Below, piece by piece: positions 1 through 12,843 of a stretch of DNA of 64,000 bases. Under the pieces are notes generated by a model. The model made no database searches and had not been told where the DNA came from. It saw only the letters and a list, made by a program, of their open reading frames with translations. Origin of the DNA: Xylaria sp. FL1777 (Eukaryota > Ascomycota > Sordariomycetes > Xylariales > Xylariaceae); contig MU400559.1 in the NCBI GenBank assembly GCA_022578965.1, positions 231,186 to 295,185 of the forward strand, read 5' to 3'. The position numbers and the translations under genes were made by a program. Within the stretch, counting starts at the first letter, position 1, and each line of letters begins with the position of its first letter.

Positions 1-411
1 GAGGGCTTGAGGTGATGTTTGTAGTATATAGTTTTCACGATGCTAAGAGTTGGCCTAACAGCCAAACTTGTTCAACAGCGAAATAAATTCCTCTGACAAT
101 TAGTAACTACCTACCTAGGTAGGTACTTAACCAGAGAGTCCAACAATTACTACCTATAAGCGGTAACTAGAATGACTTGCAGGTGGACCGTGCTCAACAG
201 GCACCTTACCTACCTTAGGTATGTAGCTAGCGTGTACTTAGATCTAGCGTGTCTCTAGCATATGCAACCTAGGTACATAGCTGGTGTAGGAGCGCTGTTA
301 ACTTTGACATTTCTTCTTCAACAATTAACAACTACCACGCATCACACAACACAGGACAACATGCATGCATTCTAGTAGCTGTTGAACCGTTCATATGCAA
401 TTCATGTCACG
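1..411. promoter_or_regulatory. Upstream region of the CID gene with CCTAGG palindromes
   Basis: No gene is seen here. The stretch holds several copies of a short palindromic motif built from ACCTAGGT / CCTAGGTAGG (around 110-128, 208-222 and 266-273). The same motif recurs in the intergenic DNA at 2.7, 3.1, 7.4 and 7.8 kb. An ACAAC/ACACAAC-rich leader precedes the start codon at 412, which fits a 5' UTR. No clear TATA box. Confidence 0.4.
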
Positions 412-2165
412 ATGGCATCACCGCAGCTCGCAATAGCCAAGGTCTCCTTCTCGGCCGTCCTGCTGCGCGCAGACCCGACGTCGTGCCCGCGCACCGAGAT
501 CGACGAGTTCCTCAGCCGGCTCAACGCGACGACTTCGCGATGCTCTCCGTCCAATGTCCAGGTTTGAGCAACACAGCCTCTTGAAATATCGTGTGCGCGC
601 GACAACTAAACGTCGTAACATAGAAATGCAAGCAATGGATCTTCGCAAATCTAGCCCACTCTCCCGCGAGGGTTGCCGCCATGGCCAAGTATCTGCTCGC
701 CCTGGCCAACTCGTACTCTGCCGACCTCGCCACTACTAGAAAAGCCCGGGAGCCGTCGTCGAAACGCAGGCGCCTGCATCTTCTGTATATCCTGAATGAT
801 GCCCTCTACCAGGCCCACTACCGAGACCAGAATATCAGCTTTGCCGCAAACCTCGAGCCTGGCCTGCCAAGCCTCTTACAGAGTGTTGCAGCTTTTCCGA
901 ACTCTCCCAAGCATCACAAGAAGCTGCTTGACCTCCTTGACCTATGGGAGAAGCACCAGTACTACCAATCCAACGTCATCGACACGCTTCGACAAGTCGT
1001 CCGCGATGGGCCACACAGTCAAGATCTAATGGCGCCCCTAGAAAACTCTGCTAATGGCTCAACAAACACCAATGCGAGGTCGTCCAAAGACGCCCCATTT
1101 ATCATGCCAACAATGCATGGTGATGCTGCCTCGCCCTGGTACGACTTGCCCGCCGCAAATTGGCTACCGGTTATAGAACCCAACTCCACGAGACCCATGA
1201 ACCCAGAAATGATCCGGCCACTGCGGTTCGCCTCCGGGCCTGTGGATAAGCAGCTAGTCAAAGCTGTACAAGACTTGCTTGCTGATGTAGACCGACTTTA
1301 CTCGAAAGAATGCGTTATCAATGATGATTCTACTGAAGACATAGATCAACTGGGCCAGAGGGTTGTTTTAGACGAGATCACGGGGGAGATTGTAGGGGGG
1401 GAGACTTACTACGGCTGGTCGCGAGCATTTTGCCAAAAGATGAAGCAGCGGAAGAACAAAATTACGTCAAAAAATGGGGGCCGCGATCGTAGCACGTCGC
1501 GATCGCCATCACGCTCATTATCACGCTCACGCTCGCGCTCACGAAGCCTGTCTCGAGGGTCGTCGCGGCCAGCTTTCAAGCGCCGCCGGATATCACGCTC
1601 GCCAGAACCAGAGCAAAGCAGAAGTCCTAGCAGAAGCAGAAGTTACGACCGCGGCAGAGAGCGTAGCCGAGACTGGCAGCGACGCAAGTCATACGACAGT
1701 TCAAGGTCATTATCACGATCACGCTCACGGTCTCGATCTCGATCTCGGGGACGTAGCCCTCCGTCGGCAGCGAGACAGAGACCCTACATCAAGTCTCCGA
1801 ACCCACCCAACCCCGGGCCCAACCTCGTACCCAATCCACAGTTTCCTCAACCCAATTTCATGCAGCAGGGCTTCTCATCAATGCCTCCTGATTTCAGCCA
1901 GTTCCCCGTCCCACCCCCGCCCCCGCCTAATTATCAGGGTCCGTGGCCTCCACCGCCACCTCCGCCTCCCGCCGGCGGTATGCCACCAAACTGGATGCCA
2001 CCTATGCCTAACATAAGCGGAGGATGGGGTACACCGCCTCCACCGCCCCCGCCGCCGCAGCACCACGGCGGCGGTGGATATCAACAGTACGGACGAGGTG
2101 GACGAGGAGAGTATCGCGGCGGGGGTTATCGAGGCGGTGGGTGGAATAGGGGACGGGGATGGTGA
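412..2165 (+). CDS. CID/RPR-domain protein with RS, proline-rich and RGG tails (RNA polymerase II CTD-interacting / splicing-related)
   Basis: Two exons: join(412..561, 624..2165). The intron is 562-623 (gt...tag, 62 nt, phase 0) and the predicted protein is 563 aa. Exon 1 gives 50 residues starting MASPQLAIAKVSF. Exon 2 opens KCKQWIFANLAHSPARVAAM, so the block WIFANL..SPARVAAMAKYLLAL is continuous; this and the later LHLLYILNDALYQ are hallmarks of the helical CID fold, which binds the Pol II C-terminal domain. After the CID (about residues 1-140) comes a charged middle. Then follow an Arg/Ser-dipeptide region (roughly codons from 1480 to 1780), a long proline-rich stretch (PPPPPP runs, 1900-2060) and a C-terminal RGG/GRG box (2070-2162). 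The combination resembles CHERP-like and other CID splicing or transcription-coupling factors, so a nuclear RNA-processing role is likely. Convergent with the transportin gene. An ATG at 681 would give a shorter form that loses half the CID, so I prefer 412. Confidence 0.85.
562..623 (+). other. Intron of the CID-domain gene
   Basis: Starts GTTTGA and ends CATAG. It lies between codon CAG (559-561) and AAA (624-626), phase 0. An in-frame TGA sits at 565-567 and a TAG at 621-623, so the two exons can only be joined by splicing. Joining restores the uninterrupted CID helix sequence. Confidence 0.85.
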
Positions 2166-3720
2166 AAGCCTGGCTTTGTCCAATATTGTATCATTAAAAC
2201 TCTTCCCCAAACAAAAATGTGTCACCATGTGCTTCAACTCTTTGCTTTGTCCGTAGGGCTAAAACCGCCGCTAGAAGATATCCCTCGAAGCATGGCAACA
2301 ATAGGCGTAGTCGATCTCCTCGCGCTCGAGCGCCAAGGACCGTGAAGAGCCAAAGGGGTAAACAAGACACAAAAGCAAAGTAAAGCAAACTCCAACTAGA
2401 TTATGCCGGCGTATACATCTTTTGAACACGGTGGGCTTGAGTCCTGAGGCTAGCAGATAGTTAACTTAGAGAAATCTGGATGTACCTACTCTATTGGGAC
2501 GAACCTACATAGTATGTCTGCGCGTAGCGAGCGGGTTCTGAACAGAAGTTGAAGAACATTGCCTCACACACACTCTCTCTCTTTCTCTCTCTCTCCTTCA
2601 AAAGGGCTACCCTAACCAAGTATATATATATATATATATCACAAGCCAAACTCACATGCAATAACTAGTTAATATTACAGATTTTATTTAGTAAGCAATC
2701 AGACTACCTAGATAAGAAGGTAGGTCGTTAACCTAGGTATGTATTTACTTCACGTTACAATAGCCCTCGGACAATATTTATTTGTCCATCGTAAATATAT
2801 CAATGCAAGGCAATGCAAGGCAAGGCTAAGTCCACAATTATTAAGGGTCGGCTCACGCCACTAGGTATCGTGTTTTTTTATCGGTTATCTTCCAATGCAA
2901 CATTTCCCGATTACTTGCACCCGACCAACTTACTCCTTTCCATGATTTGCGTCCACAACGCCAGCACCACCATGCAACTCAACTCCACCCTTGAGATGAT
3001 TGTAGTAACAATGGGCAGTAGGTGGTTGTGTGGAGAGAGAAAAAAAAATGCTATCTAAATTTGACAGGGGTTATGAGGGATGAGGGATGAATGCACTATC
3101 TGCCCGGTCACATGTGCCCTCTCCTCTCCTAGGTATCAAAGGTATCTATCTACTTATGTTTTTTATACTTAACGCCTATGCGAACCCCATCCCGAGGAGT
3201 ACAGACCAACTGATGACTTACGATTAGCTTTTGTGTACTCTCCAATCCCTAGTCTCATGCCTTTCATCCATTCGTGGACCCCATGGTCTCAGTTCATGAT
3301 AACGATATTTCCCATTTGGGACCAGCTCATTTCCACTCATCCATTCAGATATATTCCATTGATTTGTTCATCACTTCCTTACAATACCGCCCCAGACATG
3401 TCAGCCATAGCATGGAACAAGCTTCAGAAATACCTTGACAAAAGAAGTGCTGAATGTTGTGCTTGGGTTCTATCGAGTTCGCACTCGCAAGAATCCCGTC
3501 GTGCTTTGCTGTAATCTATGACTCCAGGTCGACGAGGCAATGAGACGTGGGTAACATCGCGCTCGCGACGGACCTCCAAGTAGAAAGAGGCAGTCCAAAG
3601 CCAATCAGCGGACTTGAGGGGGGGGAGGGCCAGAGAGGGCAGATTCGTGGATGGCGCAAGCCTTATGTGAGAAGAACCAAAGCGCCAACGAGCATTGGGC
3701 CTTTTATCCGGATTTCTGAC
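2166..3720. other. Convergent intergenic region, no gene seen
   Basis: This is the 3'-3' spacer between the CID gene and the transportin gene. It contains microsatellites at 2565-2639 and CCTAGG-type motifs near 2700-2740 and 3130. Short open frames here (for example 3233-3514) show no recognisable protein sequence and no splice logic. Confidence 0.5.
2565..2639. repeat. CA/CT and TA microsatellites
   Basis: A CACACA run grades into a CT-rich run (2565-2597). It is followed by an uninterrupted (TA)n tract at 2620-2639. Simple sequence only. Confidence 0.9.
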
Positions 3721-6700
3721 TTAGAAGACATAAGTAGTTCTCAATGCCTCTTGATCCTGGGCTTGTAACTGGCCAAAAAACTGATCAAACTGAGGGATTA
3801 TTTGACGATAGATGCTGAGAGTCTGATTCATCAATCAGCTATACGTTTCAAAATGGTAAAATTTTAATGTGGTGCGCACCTTCTGAAAGTCTTCATGCAG
3901 GTCAGTCTTGTTCTGACTGCGAAGCCTCATGTCCCGATACCGAGCAATAGCCGTGAAGAAATGCAACAACGATTTTTCCATAGCCATAGGGTTCTTCTCC
4001 ACAACAAGAGTGAACCCCCGGAATGCGGTAGCTTTCTCGTCCGTTAGGTCAACCTCATCCATCGATACTAGGAAATCTTCTGCAAAATTTGCAAGGTGAG
4101 GAGCAAGGAGTTCGGCGTTACCAAGCCCCAGTCGGCCTAGAGCAATTGCAGCATTTTCAGTTACGCCCTTGGGAATACCTGGATTGCCCACAATGTCGAC
4201 GAAGCGCTGAAACAACTCCGGTATGTATGGAGCCATTTCGGATTTGTGTTGAATAGCGATCTCTCCCACAGACCAGCACGCATTGTTGACCACGCTGAAC
4301 CCACTTTCAGCCTCTTCGTCTAAGATATTCTCGAAATCTAGCTGTTTTAAGAGAACGGGGAGGACACTTGGCAGCGAAGATTTCAATTGGCCATAGACAT
4401 ACTTTGCACAGTCACCAAGTAGTGCGTAGGCGGACTGCCGCACTTCGTTCGACGGATCTTCCATACATAGAATCATGAGTTCAAAGAAAGCAGGCTGTGA
4501 TTCCTGGACAAGTTTTGCCGACTTCGACGTGTCAAGAGCTTGGATGATAGCACTTAGAAGATCTAGACTGGTTACTAAGAAATCCCTGTTAGGAGCATCG
4601 AGCGCCGGGTTGTTGGAATGCGCCAGAGAAGCCTCTAAATTTTGGTGGATGATATTGACACACCGGCCAAAAATGGGTTGGGCGTAGGGAGTGAATGCAT
4701 CATTCATGGCCATTGCAACGTAAGAAAGGCACTCCAGCAACGGAAATAACTCTCGTGAGTCATCGGACGCTTTAGTCCACCGTTCTATGAGTGCAGGCAT
4801 GAGCTCATTGGCGAGGTCGGGTCGAGCTAGGACCGGGCCAATGCTTTCAGCCAACGTTTGTACGCAATCGTAAAGGATAAAAATGTTCCGGTCCTTATAC
4901 TTCTTGAAACACTGGACAAATTGCTGTATAATGGGCAAACTGTAGGGCTCGAGCCTCTTCCCAGCCTTTTCTTCGAGATTTGCGAATGCAGATGCTCCTG
5001 CTTCCTGAACCTTCTTGTTACGATCTAACATCTTTGTCAGAATACCTTCCATCATAGGTTCAAAATATTGGCCCCGTTGGTTCGGGTTGGCAAGTTCCGC
5101 AGCCCATGACGAGTAACGGCCGAGCGTCCAACATGTAATTTGTCGAACGACAGGCTCTGGATCGTTGAGCAGGGAGAAGAGATAGGATACGAGCTCAGGT
5201 AAGTGGGGTGTGATGACGCCAATACAGCCTTCAGCCACAGCACCTAAAGCCAGGACTGCAGCCTCTCGATAAGGCCATTCATCGTGCTTGAGATTCTTGG
5301 TTAAATAAGGAAGGATACTCTCAAATACGGGGTCTCGGAAGTCTCGAGCAAACACATCTAACGCGGCCGCAGAGCACTTCCGGAGTGTCCAGCGATCATC
5401 AGGGTTTTCGTCATCTCCGTCATCGTAGTCGTCAATCTCCCCTTCCTCGAGGTCATCCTCCATGCTTGCCAATTTCTGATAGGCGTTTCCGTTCTGAGCA
5501 GAGTCGACCGATGTAGCTCCATTGGCTGTTCTAGCCAAAGCCTTCTTGGCAAACTGTGGCTTTATGTCCTCTTCACGGTCTTCTTCGTCTTCGTCATCTG
5601 AAGCGCCTCCCAGTAGAGCGATTTCCTCGCCACTATAAACCATACATTCGAGAAGCACAGGTATGATCTTGCCGATATACGGTGTCAACAGCTCCCACAA
5701 ACTCTCGTGTTCGCCTACCGCTAGCCAGAACTCGGCAGCGTCGCAGCCCAACTCCTCATCATCTCCTCGTTGTTGTGCAAGGATATAATCGACAAGGCCT
5801 GAAAGATGAGGCTGGAGCTTGTCCGGGCGCGTCTCGACTAGCTGGACAAAGGCACGGCACACTTGTCTTCGTACTTCGTTACTTGGATCACTGGCAAGAC
5901 TAAATAGATTGTTGAGTAAGTCGTCGATAGAGTTCAGCATAGCCTGGGATTTGCGGGGGGCGAAAACATTAATGGCGGTAAGAGCCTGGGCGCGGACTTT
6001 CGGTAGAGGACTCTTGGTCGCTTGAATCAGTTTGGGAAGAATAAAGTTTAAAGGCCGCTGCCCATTCACTTCGCGCTCTAGCATTTTGGTATTATCCTCG
6101 CAGATTTTAGTCATAGCAGCGATTGCACCCTCTTGACCCTCATTTGATACTTGACCCGACTCGTTGGTGAAAGTTTTTAGGAGTTCTGGGAGCAGCTCTG
6201 GCCAGCTCAATAGACCACCACGGCGAATCAGCTCTGTCGCAATGTTGCCAGCATAGCTGCGCATCTGAGAGTTCTTGTCTTGAAGTCCAATTGGCACAGA
6301 CATCTTGATCAAGGAGAGACTGGCGTCAGGAATTGGTTTGCTAGGGGATTTGACATTGTTTTTTAGCATGATGGCAGCAGCAGACCGCACAAGGTAATAG
6401 TCTTGAGAGGAACATTGTAAGCCAGATGGAGGATCTTGGCTGGAAAAGAGATAAACTAGGTAATTGTTTATGTCGGGCGAAGACTTAGCCTGTTCGAGCA
6501 TCTGCAAAACGGGAAACAGTGAGTCAGCTCAGGTTAGACACAGATTCGTGCCATCTAGCTGCATGCGTTGGTGTACGAGGGCATAGCAAGGCGGAAATAG
6601 ACTGGGGGTAACAGGAAACACGGAGGACCTCTCACAGTTTCGGCTTGCTTCTGGGCAGCCTTGTCAAAGCCGCTGAGAGAATCCTTGAGACAAGCAGCCA

Positions 6701-6737
6701 ACTGGCTTAAGGACTCAGGTACTGGCTGCCAATCCAT
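3721..6737 (-). CDS. Transportin / karyopherin beta-2 (Kap104 family) nuclear import receptor
   Basis: Three exons on the minus strand: complement(join(3721..3822, 3880..6501, 6636..6737)), 941 aa, all junctions phase 0. Exon 1 (34 codons) begins MDWQPVPESLSQL, matching the conserved N-terminal W-P start of transportins. Exon 2 carries the HEAT-repeat body: ..LLSWPELLPELL.., then the long acidic H8 loop (DDEDEEDREED...EEGEIDDYDDGDDENPDDRW) that releases cargo upon RanGTP binding. Next come the conserved ..ERWTKASDDSRELFPLLEC.. and ..YAQPIFGRCVNIIHQNL.. segments. Exon 3 gives the C-terminal helix, ending QDQEALRTTYVF. Length fits the family (about 900-950 aa). The family imports PY-NLS cargos such as hnRNP-type RNA-binding proteins through the nuclear pore. 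Introns are 6502-6635 (134 nt) and 3823-3879 (57 nt, donor GTGCGC, CTGAT-type branch site). Without the last splice the frame would end in 15 unrelated residues. Confidence 0.93.
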
Positions 6738-7600
6738 GATGGGCAGCAGGCACTATTCGACAGGAGGACGAGAACGTGGACGAAGAAGCGGGCGGCGAGG
6801 CGGACGGAAAAGGAGAGTCTGGCCAGAGCAGCGCTTCGAAGAAAACGGACGGCCGTCGGCGCAGGTGGGAAGAGTAAGGGGCCGGACGTTGATCTAGGTG
6901 GAAGCGGTCGCAGGTAGACGGCACATGAATGCTGGCAACGATACCGGTACTTGTAGCAGTATGGAGTCCGATTTTTTTTTTCCTGACTGGCGTGAGTGGT
7001 GTGTCCGAGGTTTGGTGGTGCTATAAAAGGCTGTATGTGTGGACGTATGTGTGGACGTATGTGTGGACGTATGTGTGGATGTATGTACAGTACATATGTA
7101 TGTGTGCATGTGCGTCTTTGGAGGGGCCGTGGGATGGGTGCGGGACCTACCTCTCAAGCACAGGTAATCAAGAGAACTCGTGACAGGTTGCACTGCACGG
7201 CGATGACCAAATAGACATCAACCAAGGCAAAGGGGTTGGAGGTGAAGTTGTCGACGAGACACGGCCCAGAAACAGCTTGGGAGAGGTTGGAACAAGTTTC
7301 GTGAGAGGGAAGAAAGGGCTCCCAACGCCAGACTACCGAAGCATGGCTGCTGATCCAGTGTAGGTAGGTAAGTATGTAGGTATGTATGTAGGTACCTGGG
7401 TATGTAGTGCGTACCTGGTCTGATAATAGGTAGGGAGGTAAGTAGGCAGGTACCGGGAGCACTTCTGGTGGGCGGGCGATATGAACGAAGGAGAACGGTA
7501 ACAGTAAGGTAGGTATTGGAATGGTGGTAGGTAATGGTGGGCAGTTGGTGGGGTGGGTGCGAGGAGGAGGGGGAGCAGTAGAGGGGGGGAGGGTTTCCAA
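6738..7600. promoter_or_regulatory. Upstream region of the transportin gene
   Basis: Purine-rich DNA with GGTAGGTA-type motifs and a 12-bp tandem repeat (7033-7087), immediately upstream of the minus-strand transportin start. No protein-coding signal on either strand. The overlapping frames come from simple-sequence composition, for example TH-rich on minus and MCGR-type on plus. Confidence 0.4.
7033..7087. repeat. Tandem repeat, 12-bp unit GTATGTGTGGAC, about 4.5 copies
   Basis: The unit repeats at 7033, 7045, 7057 and 7069 with one change in the last full copy, then degenerates into GTATGTAC. It lies about 300 bp upstream of the transportin start codon. Confidence 0.9.
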
Positions 7601-10600
7601 GGAACGTGATTGTGGTCGCGCGGGTCTCTAAAAATTTACATGCGCTACCTACATGTATAGTTAGCTACGGCAGGTACCTAAAGGACTCGCCTGAACTACC
7701 TAAGGTACTTACTTGCCTCCTACACTTTGGGTCGGGGCCCATTTATATTAGGTTCGATACCTACATCGTGTGGTACCTCCTAGTCTCCTAGTGTACCTCA
7801 GGTACCTAGGTATGTAGTATATCATACCTTACCGTCCCAGAGGACCGTCCGTCACTAAGATACCTAGCTTTATACCAACTAGGTAGGTATGTAACTGTAT
7901 CGATGTCTTCCCTAAATAGTATAGTGTTTATCACATACGTATATTATATAGTATATATAATGGTACAGTATACATGTTAAGAGAGAGGTACATATGTATC
8001 TATCTACATACGGAACTCGGGGGTTGCCGGCAAATTTTGCCTACTAGTACTTGGTACGGCCCTCTTGGCAATGCCTACATGTAGTCCCCATACATATTCG
8101 CAACCAAGCTTTCCATGTAGGCAGGCACCTTAGAAGGAAGAGACGGCCCAAAAAATGCTTTTGCACATTCAAACTTGGAAATTCATCAACTCCTACTCTT
8201 CCTTACTGTATATTTATTGGAACGCAAGTGGCCATCTCCACCGGTAAACCCACCGTGTCGGCTACTACCTACCTCCTAGGTGGTGCACCTATCCACATGC
8301 ACTTCCAAATAGGTCAAGTGTGTGTGTGTGTGTGTGTGTCTACATGCACAGATGCCCACGCAGTATATTGATCAGTGATAACAAGCCCGGCGCTTATGTA
8401 AGTCAGGACGAACATCGCTGAAGCTTCATCATAAACGGACCATGCGTACAGACTTGTATGGAGTATTTGCATATACGAGAGCAAATGATGGCCATGACCG
8501 GTTGATCTGTCCATGGCCTCTTCGGCTTTCGCTATCGTCCAATCTGGTCCTGGCCGGCGTCCCGCGTCGGAAATGGGGTACCCTAACGTCTCCTACTTAC
8601 GCAATACCGGTATGGTATCGTCTCCCCTCCTGTTTGCTCTCCTGCACATATACTACATACACATTCAGTACTATACATACAGTATATACCGTACATACCG
8701 TCCATACATACCGTACATGCCGAAGCGATACCCGACAAAACCTGCTTCGTCTGACAACCTATACTTAGCTCAAGCTCTGCCTGCCTACAGTACATGCCCC
8801 CGTACTTGGGCTTATGACGTTTTCTTCCCCTTCTCCCTATTACTTCCCGCTTGCTGTCTTCTGTTTCTCCGTACTCTTCGCTCAATCATGGTCTCGTTCA
8901 CCCATCCATGACGAGACACATACACCATTACAGCCACCTGGACTACTTCAGGAGAAGCACGCGCAGATTCGTGAGCGTTAGGTTTCCTTTGATCGATGAC
9001 TAGTCCTTGTTCTACCGCCGCTATACCGGTCTGGGCTTACTAGGTTTGAGGAATGATTGAGACAAGATAACTGGCACCCCATTTCACCTCATGGGTTTGT
9101 ACACCACCTTACCCTCAGTAGCCATTGCAAGTCCAGGCGAGGATAGGGATCAGTCCCAGGCTGCCCGCTCTTCCGAAAACTGCTGCATGTGATTTTAACT
9201 AAGGGCCCCCGGCAAGATGTCAGCCGGATCCCACACCCATGTCTCATACTAACCTCATCTCTCTGTGAGCATCGCATCGAGCCAGAAGAAGAGCTGTCTG
9301 GTCATGACTGAGGATGCAAGGCTCGGAACGTGTCTGAATTGGCGGATAGCGGTCGCTGCGGTCATGGACGAGACGCAAAGCCCTACTTGGGAACTTGTAG
9401 CCATTGCATGTGTCCGACCGGGACGTACCGACTTTTGTTGCATTTGACAAACCTGACCTGCCAAACATGCATCGGACAGTGACAGGATTCGTCCAGTTCG
9501 CCCAAAGGCTCCGTTCTACTACCATCTGGCGGTGCAGCTTTGCGTCGTTGTCGCACAGCCATGACCCCGCCTAGGCTTCTCAAGATCACATATGGGCTCC
9601 TGCAGCTTCGACGATTGATCGGTCGATGGCCATTGGCAAAATTGGCTACCTCACACCAGATTTGATTACCTAGAGGCGAGTGATATTGCGTAAACTACCC
9701 GCCGCTATCTCATAGGATACATCTATTTGAGGAGAGCATGTTACTGAGCATGCATTACGTATCTACCCTCATATCATGGTTGGCACGAAGCGACGCCTCG
9801 TTGGTGAATTAACCCCCCAACCACGCCGTGATCCGTGGTATCATCCTCGATCTAGATATTCGAGATGAGACTATATAGAGATTCCGATGCCATGTATCCC
9901 TAGCAGACATGCAGTGTTGCAGTGCGCTACGTCATCTGCACAGGCCGATCTACTCCGGGTACCAGCTTCAACGCCGTTTGTCATGTCTTCCCAAACCACG
10001 CCTGGCGATCGGCGGCTCCTGTCTTACTCCGGGCGGGGGACATATTTCTTCCACTACCCTTGTACCGATTTACCTTGCGAAAGATATGAATATCAATGGT
10101 TATCTACTCGACCTTTCACGAGTAGTACGGTGGTCTCGTACTAGATGCCATGCAGATAACCGCCCAGCCCACCCAACACTACAGATCGATGACCGTATTA
10201 TACTTTAGGACAGCGGGTTGGGCGACGTTTTGCTACGTCTATTATATACTACCAGCGTACCACATTCTTGACGCCCGACTATAAACCGCCGCTCCTCCTA
10301 TTAGTTCACTATATCAATTATAGTATGCCCAATGCTCTCCACCTGATATTATTTTAATATCTCTGCTAGCTGTTGTTCTTTAAATATTCTACGCTTAAAA
10401 GAATACCTCGAATAAACTCACGAACTGCTCTTATGACTAATTTTACAAGACTCAGATCGTGGTTAAGACGAAATGTAATTACCTATTCCTATGTACTCAC
10501 TATAACATCAGACCTTTACATAGATAAGGTCAGAATGGGAGACTACATATTGGACTACGGCATTATCACAAACTAGAGTAATGCTGCTTTGACTAGGTAC

Positions 10601-11706
10601 GTTCCACGGCGGCCACCTTTATGCAGTAGATATCTATTCTTGATAATCTTCTCCTAACATCCACTCTATGTGGTCAGCCAACCTCATATCTTTCCTAAAG
10701 GACGTAGCTTTCTTTCTCCCTGGATGCTTCCGTCTCAACGCACGAAGGATGTTTTAAACGGAATAGAGTCCTTCCAGGATGCCAAGTCGACATCCACGCT
10801 CTTTGAAGTTGTCAACTCTTTCACCGAAAATAAATGCCTCTCCGATTAACGGCTTTCATGCTTACTTGACATTGGGAGAAAACACCGATGGCTGGCGAGC
10901 AGCAATAATAGGAGGTATTAGCGTCTTGCGTTTTGTGTTCCCTTTTCTGTGTAGCTTCGATTTCGACACCACCGGTACCATAAGCAAATATTACAATGTG
11001 ATAATAGACGCTACGTAAAAGAATTCTTAGCAAGTAATAATAAATAGAAAAATCTGAAGCTGTGTACAATGTATTTTGAAATAAATTATTCCGACATCCC
11101 TCTATAAGACCGGTAAATTGGTCAGTTTTGGATGATTTCCTGTCTTGCTTGATCACGGTAGAAGGAGCTGTAACGGCCGTATTGATACTTCCTTTTCACT
11201 TTAGTGATTATCTAAAAGAACTAAGCACTAATAAGTATGTCTGTCAAGTGGAAGGTTAACATCAAACGAAACAGGGGCACTTCACATATAGTTTGCGCGT
11301 ACTAGGACTGTCCATATCTAGCGAGTCAATACCTATCTACTAAACTTAAGCATATAAACTGTTAAAAGAGACCTGATCTGCTATATATAACTGTGGACTC
11401 GTAGCGAGTTAATTCTGGCGTCATCGGGTACCAGGTCTGTTTTCAACAGCCTGGAGAGGCCTACGTGGGTTATCGCTCTTATTGTAACAGGTCATCTCAT
11501 GCGGAGAGTAAGAGCTATAATACGAAATCAACAGCAAGTCCTTCGGAACGATAATAATACCCCAGAGTTTGAGTAAGGTCTTGTTGTATGTGGGATGCTC
11601 CCGTTATGAATATAATAGAACACAAGATGTGCATAGATTGCTAGCAAGCAGGGGCGTTCATTCCATAGTAGTTATAGTTGGCTCCTCGACGACATCTTAA
11701 AATCAT
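7601..11706. other. Gene-poor stretch with no supported gene
   Basis: About 4 kb of intermediate-GC DNA. It contains many TACCTAGGTA-like palindromes (7640-7890), a GT microsatellite (8318-8339) and a CATAC/TACCG-rich run (8640-8725). Open frames of 60-130 codons occur on both strands, but I see no conserved motif, no signal peptide and no consistent splice structure. Part of it may be decayed sequence like the block from 11.7 to 13.4 kb. Confidence 0.4.
8318..8339. repeat. (GT)n microsatellite
   Basis: An uninterrupted GT dinucleotide run of 11 units. Confidence 0.95.
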
Positions 11707-12780
11707 CTAGTCCAAATCATCGTCTTGCTCTTGCCGGTCTGCACTGGGGCCACCTACTGAGGCGTTACGCAGCCTCCTATAGACCTTCTTTTCCCAATTC
11801 CAAGCTGAAGTCGTCCAATATCGCACAGAACGTCTAATTTCAAGTGACAACCCGTGCATCGTCGTGCGCAGGGTACGCCCAACATCAAAATCGATGTCAG
11901 TAGCTTCGTCGTCGTCGTCGTTATCATTGTCATAATCCTCTTCACCGCCAGTCCAAATTACTATTCAGAAAACCATCGTCGCAGATCAATCGAGGCAAGA
12001 AATAACTATAATCGCTACCCCAGTGATAGTAGCGGTTCCGAGCCCTAATACTGTTCTACGATTCACCAGAGATCTAGGACTCGTCAACTAATACCTCTCC
12101 TTCGTCTTCCCTAGCCAGAGGCAATACGGTATCTGTTGTTGATTCGGTCCACTCGGGGACATCCGGGCATGGTCCTCCCCCCTTTCTGACGAAAAGGATG
12201 ATGATAATACTTCCCGCGTCCTCCTGGGTATAATTTCTGACGTCGATTCGTTGATTTTAGAGGCCTCATTGTTATTTCACAATTAAGGGGCTATCTACGT
12301 TCATTACTAGTGAAAATTCTTGAGTTAGGAGGAACTCAATTTTCGCGCCGTCAATTAATAGTGTCACTACAGAAAGTAAGTTCATTCTATAAAAGGGACT
12401 AAATGGGATACCGTATTGAAGACTGGAGGTTCTCGCCTAGTTGCATCACAACTAGGCTACAATCACTCCTATATCGCACATATGGAACTAAAGACAATTA
12501 TAATACCTTAACAATAGTGACCCGACTATCTACCGTCGGGTGCTCAATCGTAACTTGGAAGTCTTCGACGTGGAGCTGCTCCGTCACGTCCTCATCTTTC
12601 ATCTCGCCGCTCTTCTCAAGAAGCGATAGCGTATCATCAACGACGAGCTAGGAAATCGCACGCCAACACTTACTAGGGAATGTGAATCGTGTACGCCGCT
12701 TGGATAGCACTGCGATGTCGTCTGACACGCCGCTCCCAAAAATCACGCAATAGTCGCACATGTCGACGCTGAAAAGAGCC
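11707..12780 (-). pseudogene. Decayed protein-coding sequence, unrecognised, acidic C-terminus
   Basis: The minus strand has protein-like reading broken by stops and frame changes. From 11964 down to the TAG at 11709-11707 a frame of 86 codons reads ..TGGEEDYDNDNDDDDEATD.. and ends ..DRQEQDDDLD. Upstream, in other frames, are acidic segments such as VPEWTESTTDTVLPLARE (about 12.1 kb) and EKSGEMKDEDVTEQLHVEDF (about 12.6 kb). Amino-acid usage looks coding, but no single frame or plausible intron set joins the pieces. I do not recognise the family. It could instead be a real multi-intron gene that I cannot splice. Confidence 0.4.
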
Positions 12781-12843
12781 TCTAACAAGTTAACCTTATA
12801 CCAGATCGTCATGGTATTCTATAGGAGGTCTAGTCTAGTCTAG

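Noticed and set aside
3233..3514. 93-codon plus frame between the CID and transportin genes
   Set aside because: No domain, no signal peptide cleavage pattern, no splice or promoter logic; lies in a convergent 3'-3' spacer.
7033..7087. CRISPR-like short repeat array
   Set aside because: Direct 12-bp units without spacers in a eukaryote; a plain minisatellite.
9887..10208. Two overlapping plus frames with a faint resemblance to FAD-monooxygenase fragments (QADLLRV)
   Set aside because: One short weak match without the FAD or GD motifs is not enough.
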